From contig NZ_CP027668.1 in the NCBI RefSeq assembly GCF_003008515.1, forward strand, positions 3,947,001 through 4,011,000: DNA of 64,000 bases, read 5' to 3'. The notes beneath the pieces are model-generated. The model was not told the DNA's origin and searched no databases. It saw only the letters and a list, made by a program, of their open reading frames with translations. Shown piece by piece: positions 16,826-26,403 of this stretch. Position 1 is the first letter of the stretch. Each line of letters opens with the position of its first letter. The DNA comes from Phreatobacter cathodiphilus (GTDB lineage: Bacteria > Pseudomonadota > Alphaproteobacteria > Rhizobiales > Phreatobacteraceae). The translations under genes and the position numbers were made by a program.

Positions 16826-17595
16826 CCGAGCCCATCCTCACCCTCGCCAACGTGGAAGCCGCCTACGGGGCGGTAAAGGCCATCCGCGGCGTCTCGCTCT
16901 CCGTGCCCAAGGGCTCCATCGTCACCGTGCTCGGCGCCAACGGCGCCGGCAAGACGACGATCCTCAAGACCATCTCCGGCATCCTCGACCCGCAGAAGGG
17001 CTCCATCCTCTTCAAAGGCGAACATATCGAGCGCCGCGACCCCGCCGACATCGTCCGTCGCGGCCTCAGCCAGGCGCCCGAGGGCCGCGAGGTCTTTCCG
17101 CTCCTGTCGGTCCGCAACAACCTGCTGATGGGCGCCTATACCCGCTCCGACCGGGACGAGGTCGCCCGCGACATCGAGCGGATGGAGCGCTACTTCCCCA
17201 TCCTGAAGGAGCGCTCGGAGCAGGATGCGGGCCTCCTCTCCGGCGGCCAGCAGCAGATGCTCTCCATTTCGCGGGCGCTGATGTCGCGGCCCGATCTCCT
17301 CCTCCTCGACGAGCCGTCCCTCGGCCTCTCGCCGAAGCTGACCCAGGAGATCTTCGCCATCGTCAAGCGCATCAACCGCGAGGAGGGCGTCACCATCCTC
17401 CTGGTCGAGCAGAACGCCGCGCTGGCGCTGGCCACCGCCGACTACGGCTACATCCTCGAGCTCGGCCGCATCGTCATGGAGGACAGGGCCGCGGTGCTCG
17501 CCGAGAAGGACGACGTGAAGGAATTCTACCTCGGCCAGAAGGAGGCCGGGGTCCGCGGCGAACGCCGCTGGAAGAAGAAGAAGATGTGGCGGTGA
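16822..17595 (+). CDS. livF: ABC transporter ATP-binding protein LivF
   Basis: 257-residue ATPase with Walker A GANGAGKTT, signature LLSGGQQQMLSISRAL, Walker B LLLLDEPSLGLSP and ILLVEQNA. The tail is unusual for LivF: after the normal end (EFYLGQ) it adds a basic KEAGVRGERRWKKKKMW extension. It is the fourth gene of the liv block; the acyl-CoA synthetase follows 108 bp later. Confidence 0.92.
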   Translation: MTEPILTLANVEAAYGAVKAIRGVSLSVPKGSIVTVLGANGAGKTTILKTISGILDPQKGSILFKGEHIERRDPADIVRRGLSQAPEGREVFPLLSVRNNLLMGAYTRSDRDEVARDIERMERYFPILKERSEQDAGLLSGGQQQMLSISRALMSRPDLLLLDEPSLGLSPKLTQEIFAIVKRINREEGVTILLVEQNAALALATADYGYILELGRIVMEDRAAVLAEKDDVKEFYLGQKEAGVRGERRWKKKKMWR

Positions 17596-17703
17596 CGGCG
17601 ATGGCGGCACCTCTCTTCCCCGGCATGATCCCGTTTCGGTGCGAGCGGCCGGCACTCCCACCCCGCCATGCGACCCGCAGATCCCTCTGCTCGGGAGGCC
17701 GCC

Positions 17704-19563
17704 ATGTTTGATATCTGGCCGAACCAGGCCATTCGCCCCGCCGCCATTCCGCCCGGCGACACGGTCTCCCAGGTCTTCGCCGCGGCGGTGCGCCAGCGCG
17801 CGGGCAAGGTCGCCGTCCGGCAGAAGGAATTCGGCCTCTGGAAGGAGACGAGCTGGACCGCCATGGGCGCCGTCGTGCGCGAGATCGGCATGGGTCTGGT
17901 CGCCCTCGGCCTGAAGCCCGGCGACGTTGCCTCCATCCTCGCCAACACCCGGCAAGAGTGGTCCTTTGCCGACTACGGAGTGATCTGCGCCGGCGGCGTC
18001 TCCAACGGCATCTACCCGACCGACGCCCCGCCGCAGTGCGAATATCTCCTCGCCGATTCCGCCTCGCGCTTCGTCTTCGTCGAGGACGAGGAGCAGCTCG
18101 ACAAGATCCTCGCCGTCCGCGACGCGGTGCCCTCGCTCGCCCGGATCATCGTCATGGAGACCGAGGGCCTGCGCCACTTCTCCGACCCGCAGGTGATGAC
18201 GCTGGACGCCCTGCGCGCCCTCGGCCGCGAGGCCGATGCCGCCGATCCGGCTGAATGGGACCGCCGTCTCGCCTCGCGCGGCCCGGAGGACCTCGCCATC
18301 CTCGTCTACACCTCCGGCACCACGGGCAAGCCGAAGGGCGCGATGATCACCCATCGCAACATCCTCTCGGCCATCGCCGTCATCTCCAACGAGTCGATCC
18401 GCCAGAACGAGGACGACCAGCGCATGGCCTTCCTCCCGCTCTGCCACGTGGCCGAGCGCGTCGGCGGCCAGTTCCTGGCGCTCTATTCCGGGGCGACGCT
18501 GAACTTCGTCGAGAACCCCGAGACCGTTCCGGACAATGTGCGCGAGATCGCGCCCACCATCTTCTTCGCGGTGCCGCGCATCTGGGAGAAGTTCTACTCC
18601 GCCGTGATGATCCGCCTGAAGGAAGCGACGCCGCTGCAGCGGGCGCTCTATGGCTGGGCGATCGAGCAGGGACGCGAGGCTGCCGAACTGCTGATCGAGG
18701 GACGGCCCGTGCCGCCCGCCCTGCGCATCAAGGTGGCGCTCGGCCGCTGGCTGGCGCTGAACAACGTCCGCAAGGCCATCGGCATCCATCGCTGCCGGTT
18801 CCTCGTCACCGGCGCCGCGCCGATCTCGCCCGACCTCATCCGCTGGTACTTCGCCCTTGGGGTGCCGATGCTCGAGGTCTGGGGCATGACCGAGACCTCG
18901 GGCGCCGGCTCGGTCGTGCCGGTGGACAAGGTCAAGCCCGGCACGATCGGCCGCCCCACCAGCGCCATCGAGATGAAGATCGGCCCGGGGGGCGAAATCC
19001 TCGCCCGGGGTCCTACCATCATCAAGGGTTACCTGAACCAGCCGGAGAAGACCGCCGAGACCATCGTCGACGGCTGGCTCCATACCGGCGACGTCGGCAC
19101 AGTCGACAACGAGGGCTTCTTCCGCATCACCGACCGGATGAAGGACATCATCATCACTGCCGGCGGCAAGAACATCACGCCCTCCGAGATCGAGAACGAG
19201 CTGAAGTTCTCGCCCTACGTGACCGACGCCGTCATCATCGGTGATCGGATGCCTTATCTCACGGCGCTGGTGATGATCGACCAGGAGAACGTCGAGAAGT
19301 TCGCCCAGGACAACGACATCCCCTTCTCCAACTATGCGAGCCTGTGCCGGGCCCCGGAGGTCGTCGCGCTGATCCAGTCGGAGGTCGACCGGGTCAACGC
19401 CAAGTTCGCCCGCGTCGAGCAGGTGAAGACCTTCCGCCTGATCGACCAGCGGCTCACCGCCGAGGATGAGGAATTGACCCCCACGATGAAGCTGAAGCGC
19501 AACCTCGTGCAGAAGAAATATGCCGACCTCATCGCCGGCATGTACCGCAGCGCCGCGGCCTGA
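17704..19563 (+). CDS. AMP-dependent acyl-CoA synthetase (long-chain type)
   Basis: 619-residue adenylate-forming ligase that activates a carboxylic acid to its CoA thioester. Motifs are the P-loop VYTSGTTGKPKGAMITHRN (about 212-230), LEVWGMTETSGAG, GWLHTGDVG, and the hinge FRITDRMKDIIITAGGKNITPSEIE. Length and C-terminal layout match the FadD15-like long-chain group. The start is the ATG at 17704 with GGGAGG upstream. Sitting inside a liv operon, it probably activates the imported acid. Confidence 0.9.
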   Translation: MFDIWPNQAIRPAAIPPGDTVSQVFAAAVRQRAGKVAVRQKEFGLWKETSWTAMGAVVREIGMGLVALGLKPGDVASILANTRQEWSFADYGVICAGGVSNGIYPTDAPPQCEYLLADSASRFVFVEDEEQLDKILAVRDAVPSLARIIVMETEGLRHFSDPQVMTLDALRALGREADAADPAEWDRRLASRGPEDLAILVYTSGTTGKPKGAMITHRNILSAIAVISNESIRQNEDDQRMAFLPLCHVAERVGGQFLALYSGATLNFVENPETVPDNVREIAPTIFFAVPRIWEKFYSAVMIRLKEATPLQRALYGWAIEQGREAAELLIEGRPVPPALRIKVALGRWLALNNVRKAIGIHRCRFLVTGAAPISPDLIRWYFALGVPMLEVWGMTETSGAGSVVPVDKVKPGTIGRPTSAIEMKIGPGGEILARGPTIIKGYLNQPEKTAETIVDGWLHTGDVGTVDNEGFFRITDRMKDIIITAGGKNITPSEIENELKFSPYVTDAVIIGDRMPYLTALVMIDQENVEKFAQDNDIPFSNYASLCRAPEVVALIQSEVDRVNAKFARVEQVKTFRLIDQRLTAEDEELTPTMKLKRNLVQKKYADLIAGMYRSAAA

Positions 19564-19669
19564 CCGGCTACCGGCGCCGCGGTCTTTCGACTAGCATCCG
19601 CTCAAGGCCGCCCGACCGGCCGAACAGAACAAGCCCCGGACCAACAGGGCCCACCAGATGGAGGAAACC

Positions 19670-20851
19670 ATGAAGTCGTCACTGACCACAGGCCTTGCGC
19701 TTGCGGCGACCCTTGCCGCCGGCACGGCGTTCGCCCAGACCCAGGGCGTCGCCGCCAACCAGATCACCCTCGGCACGATCCAGGACCTGTCCGGCCCGCT
19801 CGCCGCCTACGGCAAGCAGACCCGCAACGGCCTGCAGATGTATTTCGAGGAGCTGAACGCCCGCGGCGGCATCCACGGCCGCCAGGTCCGCCTCATCGTC
19901 GAGGACAGCGCCTACGACCCCCGCAAGGCCCTGCTCGCCGCGCAGAAACTGGTCAATTCCGACCGCATCTTCGCCATGGTCGGCCATATCGGCACGGCGC
20001 AGAACATGGCGGCGATGCCGATCCAGTTCGAGCGCAACGTGCCGAACTTCTTCCCCGTCACCGCGGCGCGTGAAATGTACATGCCGCCCACCCCGCTGAA
20101 GCTCGCCTTCGCCGCCTCCTATTTCGACCAGGTGCGCACCACCCTGCCGGACATCATCAAGGAGAAGAACGCCAAGCGCGTCTGCGTCGTCTACCAGGAC
20201 GACGAATTCGGCCTCGAGGTCATGCGCGGCGGGGAGACCGCCCTCGGCACGGTCAACCAGACCTATGTCGAGCGCACCACCTACAAGCGCGGCGCCACCG
20301 AATTCTCCTCGCAGGTCGCCCGCATGAAGGCGGCCAACTGCGACCTCGTCCTGATGGGCACCATCATCCGCGAGACGGTCGGCGTGCTCGCCGAGGCGCG
20401 CAAGGTCGGCCTCGACGCCACCTTCGTCGGCACCTCCGCCGCCTACACGCACCTGATCCCGGCCCTCGGCGGCCCGGTCGCCAACGGCTTCTACGCCATG
20501 ATGACCACCGCCCATCCCTATCCGGACGATCCGAGCCAGGAGATCCGCGACTGGGCCACCCGCTACAAGGCCAAGTTCGGCGAGGACCCCACGGTCTTCT
20601 CCGCCTATGGCTGGCAGATCGGCGACGCCTTCTTCCAGTCGGCGAACAAGGCGGGCCAGGCGCTGACGGTGGAGAGCTTCCTGCGCGCGGTGGAGACCAA
20701 CCCGCCGGCCCAGACGCCCTTCGAGACGCGGCCCTGCAACATCACCGCGCAGAACCGGCTCTGCAACAACGACGCCCGTCTGTCGCAGGTGCAGAACGGC
20801 CGCTGGGTCGTGACCCGCAGCTGGCTGGCCGGCGCCGCGCCGACCAACTGA
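19670..20851 (+). CDS. Liv-type ABC transporter substrate-binding protein
   Basis: 393-residue periplasmic binding protein (PBP type I, LivJ/amide-binding group). Signal peptide 1-23 (cleavage after TAFA). The mature chain starts QTQGVAANQITLGTIQDLSGPLAAYGK and carries GIHGRQVRLIVEDSAYDPRKA and CVVYQDDEFG, all usual for the family. The start is the ATG at 19670 behind GAGGAA. It supplies ligand to LivHMGF. The family includes receptors for aromatic and hydroxycinnamic acids as well as amino acids, so the ligand is open. Confidence 0.9.
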   Translation: MKSSLTTGLALAATLAAGTAFAQTQGVAANQITLGTIQDLSGPLAAYGKQTRNGLQMYFEELNARGGIHGRQVRLIVEDSAYDPRKALLAAQKLVNSDRIFAMVGHIGTAQNMAAMPIQFERNVPNFFPVTAAREMYMPPTPLKLAFAASYFDQVRTTLPDIIKEKNAKRVCVVYQDDEFGLEVMRGGETALGTVNQTYVERTTYKRGATEFSSQVARMKAANCDLVLMGTIIRETVGVLAEARKVGLDATFVGTSAAYTHLIPALGGPVANGFYAMMTTAHPYPDDPSQEIRDWATRYKAKFGEDPTVFSAYGWQIGDAFFQSANKAGQALTVESFLRAVETNPPAQTPFETRPCNITAQNRLCNNDARLSQVQNGRWVVTRSWLAGAAPTN

Positions 20852-20865
20852 CGCCGACCTATCCC

Positions 20866-20892
20866 GACGCCGCCGGCCCTGCCGGCGGCGTC
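20866..20892 (+). terminator. Strong hairpin after binding-protein gene
   Basis: A 12-bp perfect stem (20866-20877 with 20881-20892) and a 3-base loop, followed by TCTCGTCC rather than a clean T run. It lies between the binding-protein stop and the next acyl-CoA dehydrogenase. It may end transcription in part, or protect the upstream mRNA so that more binding protein is made. Confidence 0.65.
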
Positions 20893-20934
20893 TCTCGTCC
20901 GCAGCATGACGGCGCCCCGCCGTCGGGAGCCGCC

Positions 20935-22074
20935 ATGGCCCGTCATCCCTTCCACACGGCCGACCACGAGGCCTTCCGCGATCAGGTCCGCCGCTTCGTC
21001 GCCCGCGAGATCGAGCCCTTCGCCAGCCAGTGGGACGAGGCCGAGGAATTCCCCCGCGATCTCTACCGCAAGGCGGCGGCCATCGGCCTGATCGGTCTCG
21101 GTTTTCCGGAGGAATACGGCGGCACCCCCGCCGACCGATTCATGTGGATCATCGCCACCCAGGAGCTCGCCCGTCACGGGGCCGGCGGCATCAATGCCAG
21201 CCTGATGAGCCACGCGATCGGCACGCCGCCCATCGTCAATGCGGGATCCGAGGCGCTGAAGGCCCGCCTCCTGCCCGGCATCTTCGCCGGCGAGACCATT
21301 TCTGCGCTCGCCATCACCGAGCCCGGCGGCGGCTCTGACGTCGCGAACCTCAGGACCACCGCCCGCCGCGACGGCGACCACTACGTCGTCAATGGCGAGA
21401 AGACCTTCATCACCTCGGGAATGCGGGCGGACCTCTACACGGTGGCGGTGCGCACCGGAGGAGAGGGTCCCGGCGGCGTCAGCCTCCTCGTCGTCGAGCG
21501 CGAATGTCCCGGCTTCACCCGCACCCCTTTGAAGAAGATGGGCTGGTGGGCCTCGGACACGGCGACGCTGCATTTCGACGACGTGCACGTACCTGTCGGC
21601 AACCTCCTCGGCGAGGAGGGGGCCGGCTTCAAGATCATCATGCGCAACTTCAACCACGAGCGCATCACCATGGCGGCGGGCTGCATCGCCCTCGCCCGCG
21701 TCTGCCTCGACGAGGCCACGGCCTATGCGCGCCAGCGCGTCACCTTCGGCAAGCCGCTGACCCAGCACCAGGTCATCCGCCACAAGCTCGTCGACATGCA
21801 CCAGAAGGTCGAGACCTCCCAGGCCTGGCTGGATCTGCTCACCTGGCGGCTGGAACAGGGCGAGAATCCGGTGGCGGAGATCTGCCTGCTGAAGAACCAG
21901 GCGACCCAGACCCTCGCCCATTGCGCCTCGGAGGCCGTGCAGATCTTCGGCGGCGCCGGCTACATGCGCGGCGCCAAGGTCGAGCGCATCTACCGCGAGG
22001 TGAAGGTCAACGCCATCGGCGGCGGCACCGAGGAGATCATGAAGGATCTCGCCAGCCGCCAGATGGGGTTGTGA
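20935..22074 (+). CDS. Acyl-CoA dehydrogenase
   Basis: 379-residue flavoprotein with ALAITEPGGGSDVANL, GEKTFITSGM, the VTFGKPL region, and GGAGYMRGAKVERIYREVKVNAIGGGTEEI at the end. The usual catalytic Glu in the last motif is Gly here, while Glu242 in FNHERI occupies the helix-G position used by isovaleryl- and long-chain-type enzymes. A branched or bulky acyl-CoA substrate is therefore plausible. Last gene of the liv/BKACE run, convergent with the copper operon. Confidence 0.9.
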   Translation: MARHPFHTADHEAFRDQVRRFVAREIEPFASQWDEAEEFPRDLYRKAAAIGLIGLGFPEEYGGTPADRFMWIIATQELARHGAGGINASLMSHAIGTPPIVNAGSEALKARLLPGIFAGETISALAITEPGGGSDVANLRTTARRDGDHYVVNGEKTFITSGMRADLYTVAVRTGGEGPGGVSLLVVERECPGFTRTPLKKMGWWASDTATLHFDDVHVPVGNLLGEEGAGFKIIMRNFNHERITMAAGCIALARVCLDEATAYARQRVTFGKPLTQHQVIRHKLVDMHQKVETSQAWLDLLTWRLEQGENPVAEICLLKNQATQTLAHCASEAVQIFGGAGYMRGAKVERIYREVKVNAIGGGTEEIMKDLASRQMGL

Positions 22075-22094
22075 GGGGGCGCTCCGGCCCCCTC
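22073..22094. terminator. Small hairpin between convergent genes
   Basis: GAGGGGG (22073-22079) pairs with CCCCCTC (22088-22094), bridging the stop of the acyl-CoA dehydrogenase and the space before the convergent gene. No T run; weak. Confidence 0.35.
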
Positions 22095-22099
22095 CGCCG

Positions 22100-23047
22100 T
22101 CAGTGGTGGTGATGCTCGCCGGCCGGCGCCGCGCGGGCACCGATCCCGCCCACTGCCATCTCGACCTCGACCTTGCCGGCCTTCTCGAACTCCAGCGTCA
22201 CCTTCACGCTCCGGCCTTCGGTGAGCTGAGTCCGCAGCCCCATGAACATGACGTGCAGCCCGCCGGGCTTCAGCTCCACGGACTGGCCGGGCGCGATGAC
22301 GAGGCCGCCGCCGAGGGCCCGCATCGTCATGACGCCGTTCTGCGTCGCCATCTCGTGGATCTCGACGCGTTCGGCGAAGGCGGCGCTGCCGCCGACGAGG
22401 CGGTCGGGCGCGCTGCCGCCGTTCGTCACCGTGAGATAGCCGCCGGCGACCCGCGCCCCGCCGGGGGTCGCGCGGACCCAGGGCTGCGCGATGGTGAGCG
22501 TGCCCGCCCGCATGGTCGAGGCCGCATGGGCCGGGGCACCGGCCGCCGCGATCCGCAGGACCGGGGCGGGCGATGCGAGACGGGCCTGACTGCCGGCCGC
22601 GGGGATCTCGGTCCAGCGGCTCTCGCCGTTGGCGCAGGTCTGCACCACGGGAAAGTAGATCTGGCCGGCCGACGCCAGCGAGGCGTCCACCTGGCCGACG
22701 AAGACGAACTCGTCGTAATGCTCGTTGGGCAACGACCCGCCCGACCAGGCGATCTCGGCGACACCCTCGCGCACCTCGCGGCCGTGATTGACATAGGCAC
22801 GCTGATAGGGCCGCACGGTGGTCGCCAGCGTCCAGCCGGGCTTCGGCTGCGGCTTCACCGAATGCACGCCCTCCGGGATCGTCACGGCAATGCCGGTGGT
22901 GGCCTGCGTGCCGCAGCCGTGCGGCACGCGCAGCACCGCCTTGTAGGAGCCCGGTGCCGTCTCGCCCCGCTCGAGGGTCACGTGGGCAAGGGCCGGCGGG
23001 ATGGCGGAAGCGGCGAGCAGAAGGCCGGCGAGAAGGGCATGTCTCAT
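22100..23047 (-). CDS. YcnI-like (DUF1775) and PCuAC copper chaperone fusion
   Basis: 315-residue periplasmic protein. Signal peptide 1-21; the mature chain begins at His22 (HVTLERGETAPGSYKAVLRVPHGCGT), the N-terminal His that YcnI-type domains use for copper. The DUF1775 domain spans about 22-165. A PCuAC domain spans about 180-300 with the ligand set in EIHEMA, GVMTMRA and GLHVMFMG (His and Met residues). The chain ends with four histidines. Both domains bind copper, and fusion suggests hand-over of one copper between them for cytochrome oxidase assembly. It is last in an operon with TonB, a receptor and a DUF2946 protein. Confidence 0.88.
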   Translation of the reverse strand: MRHALLAGLLLAASAIPPALAHVTLERGETAPGSYKAVLRVPHGCGTQATTGIAVTIPEGVHSVKPQPKPGWTLATTVRPYQRAYVNHGREVREGVAEIAWSGGSLPNEHYDEFVFVGQVDASLASAGQIYFPVVQTCANGESRWTEIPAAGSQARLASPAPVLRIAAAGAPAHAASTMRAGTLTIAQPWVRATPGGARVAGGYLTVTNGGSAPDRLVGGSAAFAERVEIHEMATQNGVMTMRALGGGLVIAPGQSVELKPGGLHVMFMGLRTQLTEGRSVKVTLEFEKAGKVEVEMAVGGIGARAAPAGEHHHH

Positions 23048-23061
23048 GGGAAATTCTCGGA

Positions 23062-24162
23062 TCAGCGGAAGTTGACGGGAACGGTGAGGGGCATGGTGGC
23101 CGGACCGAATTCGGCCGGCAGCGGCGGGAAGGGTGCGGCGCGCCGCACCATGGCGAGCGCGGCCTGGTCGACGGCGCTGTTGCCGGAGGACACGGCGAGG
23201 CCGACCGCGCCGACCGCACCGGAACGCAGGATGGAGAAGCGCACCACGGCGCGGCCCTGCTGGCCGGTGCCGACCGGCTTGGCACGGTGCAGCCGGGCCA
23301 TCACCTGGCCGAGATAGCTCGGCGGCGGCGTCGCGCTGCGGGCGGGTCTCTGCGAGGTCACGCCGCGGCCTGCCGAGGCGGCGGAAGGCGGACGGGCAGC
23401 CGGCGGCGGCTGCCGGCGCGGCGGCGGGCGTTCTGTCCGCTCCCGCTGGACAGGCGGCCTCGCGGGCTCGCGCCGAACCGGCGGCGTCGCTTGTGGAAGC
23501 GGCACCGGCTCGACCCGCGGCGTGGGCGGCGGCGTCAGCTCGGCCGGCAGGGGAAGCTCCGCGACCGGCGGCGGGTCGATGGTGACGGTCGCCGGATCGA
23601 CGGCCGGCGGGGCCGGCGCGGTCAGCTCGGCGGGGAGAGGCGGAAGCGCGGTGTCGGCCGGTGGCAGGTCGACGTCTGGCGGCTCGGACACCGGCTCCGG
23701 CGGCGTCAGCTCGGCCGGCAGCGGCATGTCCTCGAGCGCCGGCAGGGGAATCTCGGCCGGAGGCGTTTCGGTGGGGGGCGTCTCGGCAGGAACGGCGGGA
23801 GCGGCGGCCGCCGCCGGCGGTTCGGCGTCGGGCTCGACCAGTTCAACCTCCACCGACGGCAGGTCGGCCTGGGGGACCTTCGGCGTGGCGAGGGCGAGGA
23901 AGGTGGCGAGGGCCGCCCCGTGCAGCAACACCGACCCGAGGCCGCTGGCGGGCGAGAGCCAGCGGCTCGCGGCCCGCGGCGCGGGTGCCGGCTTGTCCGG
24001 AACGAGGGTGAACGGCGGCACGTCGCCGGGCAGGTCGTCTGTGATCCGCACCGGCGGTGCTTCACCGTCCGCGCCAGCCCCCATCCGCACCGGCGCGACC
24101 GGCAGCGTCCCGCCGTCCGGCGGGTCGTCACGTCTCTCGCGGATGGCGCTGTCGAGCAGCAT
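23062..24162 (-). CDS. TonB family energy transducer
   Basis: 366-residue protein with an unusually long cytoplasmic N-terminus (about 70 residues), one membrane helix (about 74-92) and a very long Pro/Glu/Ala-rich periplasmic linker (about 95-275). The linker includes three copies of a PLPAELT(P/A) motif. The C-terminal TonB domain (about 285-366) contains YLGQVMARLHRAKP, GRAVVRFSILRSGAV and SSGNSAVDQAALAMVRRAAPFPPLP. It should energise the receptor encoded just upstream. ExbB and ExbD are not in the window and must come from elsewhere. Confidence 0.87.
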   Translation of the reverse strand: MLLDSAIRERRDDPPDGGTLPVAPVRMGAGADGEAPPVRITDDLPGDVPPFTLVPDKPAPAPRAASRWLSPASGLGSVLLHGAALATFLALATPKVPQADLPSVEVELVEPDAEPPAAAAAPAVPAETPPTETPPAEIPLPALEDMPLPAELTPPEPVSEPPDVDLPPADTALPPLPAELTAPAPPAVDPATVTIDPPPVAELPLPAELTPPPTPRVEPVPLPQATPPVRREPARPPVQRERTERPPPRRQPPPAARPPSAASAGRGVTSQRPARSATPPPSYLGQVMARLHRAKPVGTGQQGRAVVRFSILRSGAVGAVGLAVSSGNSAVDQAALAMVRRAAPFPPLPAEFGPATMPLTVPVNFR

Positions 24163-24191
24163 GGGCCTCGGGTTCTCGCGAAGGGGAGCGT

Positions 24192-24216
24192 CCGGCCGGA
24201 TCGGGAATCCGGCCGG
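24192..24216 (-). other. Hairpin between receptor and tonB genes
   Basis: Perfect 10-bp stem (CCGGCCGGAT with ATCCGGCCGG) and a 5-base loop in the 71-bp gap. No T run follows on the minus strand. It could attenuate or set the receptor-to-TonB ratio. Confidence 0.5.
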
Positions 24217-24233
24217 GGTGTAACATCATAACA

Positions 24234-26330
24234 TCAGAACTTCACGCGCACGCCGCCATAGAGGCTGCGGCCGGTTGCCGGATAGAAGGTCGACGTGGTC
24301 GCCGCATTGTAGAGAACGACCGGCGCGAAGTCGGAGACCGTGCGCTTGTCGGCGATGTTGCGGATGTCGACGAAGGCCTCGCCGCCGTTCGGTAGCCTGG
24401 CGCTGGCGCTGACGTTGAACAGCGCATAGCCCGGCACGCGGAACGTGTTCGCATAGTCGACGAAGGCGCCCTGCGGCACGATGTCGACCGACGGTGTGAT
24501 CGAGAACCCCGCCGGATGGGCATAGGTCAGCGACGTCCGCAGCACGTGTTCCGGCGTCAGCGGCAGGCGGTTGTTGCCGTAGCTGGCGTCGTTCACGAAG
24601 CGGAAGTCCGACCAGGTCCAGACCTGCTTCAGGGTCAGCCGGTCGCCGTTGCCGGTGAGGTTGCGCGACAGATCCAGGCTGGCTGCGAGTTCGACGCCCT
24701 GCAGCCGGGTGCGGTCTGCGTTGAAGGTCGAAGCGGGAATTCCCGGCCCGGTGTTGAACTGGAGCATCTGGTTCCTCAGTTCGGCGCGCCAGGCGGTGGC
24801 CTCCCAGGAGAAGGCGCCGAAGCGCCCGCGGGTTCCGATCTCGACCGTCGTTCCGGTCTGCGCCTTCAGCGGCACGAAGGCGGTGGTGGTCGCCGTCGTC
24901 TGCGTCAGGTCGGAGAAGTCCGGCACATCGGACGAGCGCGTCACGTTGGCGAAGACCTGCACGTCGCGGACCGGCTCCCACAACACGCCGACCCGAGGGT
25001 TCACCCCCGAATAGGTCACGCCGGTATCCACGGCGACCGGCGTCGTGTTCATGTTCATCGTGCCGGAGTATTCGCGCTTCGCCACATAGCCCTTGAGGCC
25101 GGCGGTGAGCGCGAGCTGCGGCAGCACGAAGAACCGGTTCTCGAACCAGGCCTCGTAATTGGCGGCGTTCTGCCGGGCATCGACCGTCTGGGCGCCGCGC
25201 ACGGCATTGCCGGCATTGAGATATTGCAGAGCCTGGTTGGTGCCGGCGAAGATCCGGGCACCCACCACGAGGTCGTTGCGGTAGCCGCCGAGGTTGAACG
25301 AGCCGGTGAAGCGCGGCGAGATGCCGTAGGTCCAGCCGTCCTGGTCCAGCACCTGGTAGATCGGGTGGTTCAGGTGCTTGTGGATCGCCCAGCTGGTGAT
25401 GTCGAGCTGGCCGATGTCGAGCTTGATGGACGTGACGTTGGCGAAACGCTGCACATAGGTGTTGCGCGCCTGGTCACCCGAGACGGCCGAGGCGGCCGCC
25501 TGCCGCGGATTGCTCATCGCCTGTCCGTAGGTGAGCGAGCCCGGCAGCTTCACGTCGGTGTAGTAGGCGCCGAAGTAGAAGCGCGTCTCCACCCGGTCCG
25601 AGATGCGGCGGCCGACATTGGCGTTGAAATGGCCGAGGGTCTGCTGCTCGTGGGCGCGCCAGCCGTCGGAATGGGTCACCGTGCCGGAGGCGTGGAAGTC
25701 CCAGTCGCCCATGACGCGCGATACCGAACCGTGGCCGCGGATCGTGCCGAAGGAGCCGGCCTCCAGGCTGAAGACGTTGGGCGCCGTCGCCGTGCGGGCG
25801 GTCGGCGTGACGAAATTGATGGCGCCGCCGAGTGTCGAGGAGCCGAAGGGCAGGGCGTTGCCGCCGCGGAACACCTCGATGGCGCGCAGCGCCAGCGGGT
25901 CGATCTGGTAGAAGTCGCCGGAGCCGTCGGCGAGGTTGGTCGGCACGCCGTCCTGCAGGATCTCGATGCCGCGGGTGTGGAAGGCGCGGGCGAGGCCCGA
26001 GCCGCGGATCGAGAGGCGGACCTCCTGGCTGTAGCGGTTCTGCACCAGGACGCCGGGCGTGTCCTGCAGCACGTCGCGCAGATTGGTCGCATAGGTGTTG
26101 CGGGTGGTCTCGGCGTCGATGTGCGAGACCGAGCCGGCCGTGCTGTTGACGGCGCGGCGCTGCTCGGCGAGCGACGGCGAGGTCAGGGTTCCGCCGGAGC
26201 CGGCGGGCGCTTGGCCCTCGATGGTGATGGTCGGCAGTTCGGTGGTCTGGGCCATGGCCGTGGCGATGGCGAGCGGCGAGGCGGCGGCAAGGGCGACGAG
26301 CCCGGCGCGCGGCAGGTTGAATCGGGTCAT
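24234..26330 (-). CDS. TonB-dependent receptor, probably copper
   Basis: 698-residue outer-membrane receptor. Signal peptide 1-26 (cleavage after AMAQ), a likely TonB box in LPTITIEG, then a plug domain (about 45-170) with LRDVLQDTPGVLVQNR, LSIRGSGLARAFHTRGIEILQDGVP and GSSTLGGAINFV, and a 22-strand barrel ending GRSLYGGVRVKF. The start is the ATG at 26330 (MTRFNLPRAG) because the upstream in-frame stretch lacks any leader character. Copper is inferred from its operon: DUF2946 protein upstream, PCuAC/YcnI fusion downstream. Confidence 0.88.
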   Translation of the reverse strand: MTRFNLPRAGLVALAAASPLAIATAMAQTTELPTITIEGQAPAGSGGTLTSPSLAEQRRAVNSTAGSVSHIDAETTRNTYATNLRDVLQDTPGVLVQNRYSQEVRLSIRGSGLARAFHTRGIEILQDGVPTNLADGSGDFYQIDPLALRAIEVFRGGNALPFGSSTLGGAINFVTPTARTATAPNVFSLEAGSFGTIRGHGSVSRVMGDWDFHASGTVTHSDGWRAHEQQTLGHFNANVGRRISDRVETRFYFGAYYTDVKLPGSLTYGQAMSNPRQAAASAVSGDQARNTYVQRFANVTSIKLDIGQLDITSWAIHKHLNHPIYQVLDQDGWTYGISPRFTGSFNLGGYRNDLVVGARIFAGTNQALQYLNAGNAVRGAQTVDARQNAANYEAWFENRFFVLPQLALTAGLKGYVAKREYSGTMNMNTTPVAVDTGVTYSGVNPRVGVLWEPVRDVQVFANVTRSSDVPDFSDLTQTTATTTAFVPLKAQTGTTVEIGTRGRFGAFSWEATAWRAELRNQMLQFNTGPGIPASTFNADRTRLQGVELAASLDLSRNLTGNGDRLTLKQVWTWSDFRFVNDASYGNNRLPLTPEHVLRTSLTYAHPAGFSITPSVDIVPQGAFVDYANTFRVPGYALFNVSASARLPNGGEAFVDIRNIADKRTVSDFAPVVLYNAATTSTFYPATGRSLYGGVRVKF

Positions 26331-26403
26331 GATGGATGTCTTGGAGCGCGAGATGACGACAGGCGGCGGCCGGAGGGGCCGCGCGCCGGGGGAGAGGTCG
26401 TGA

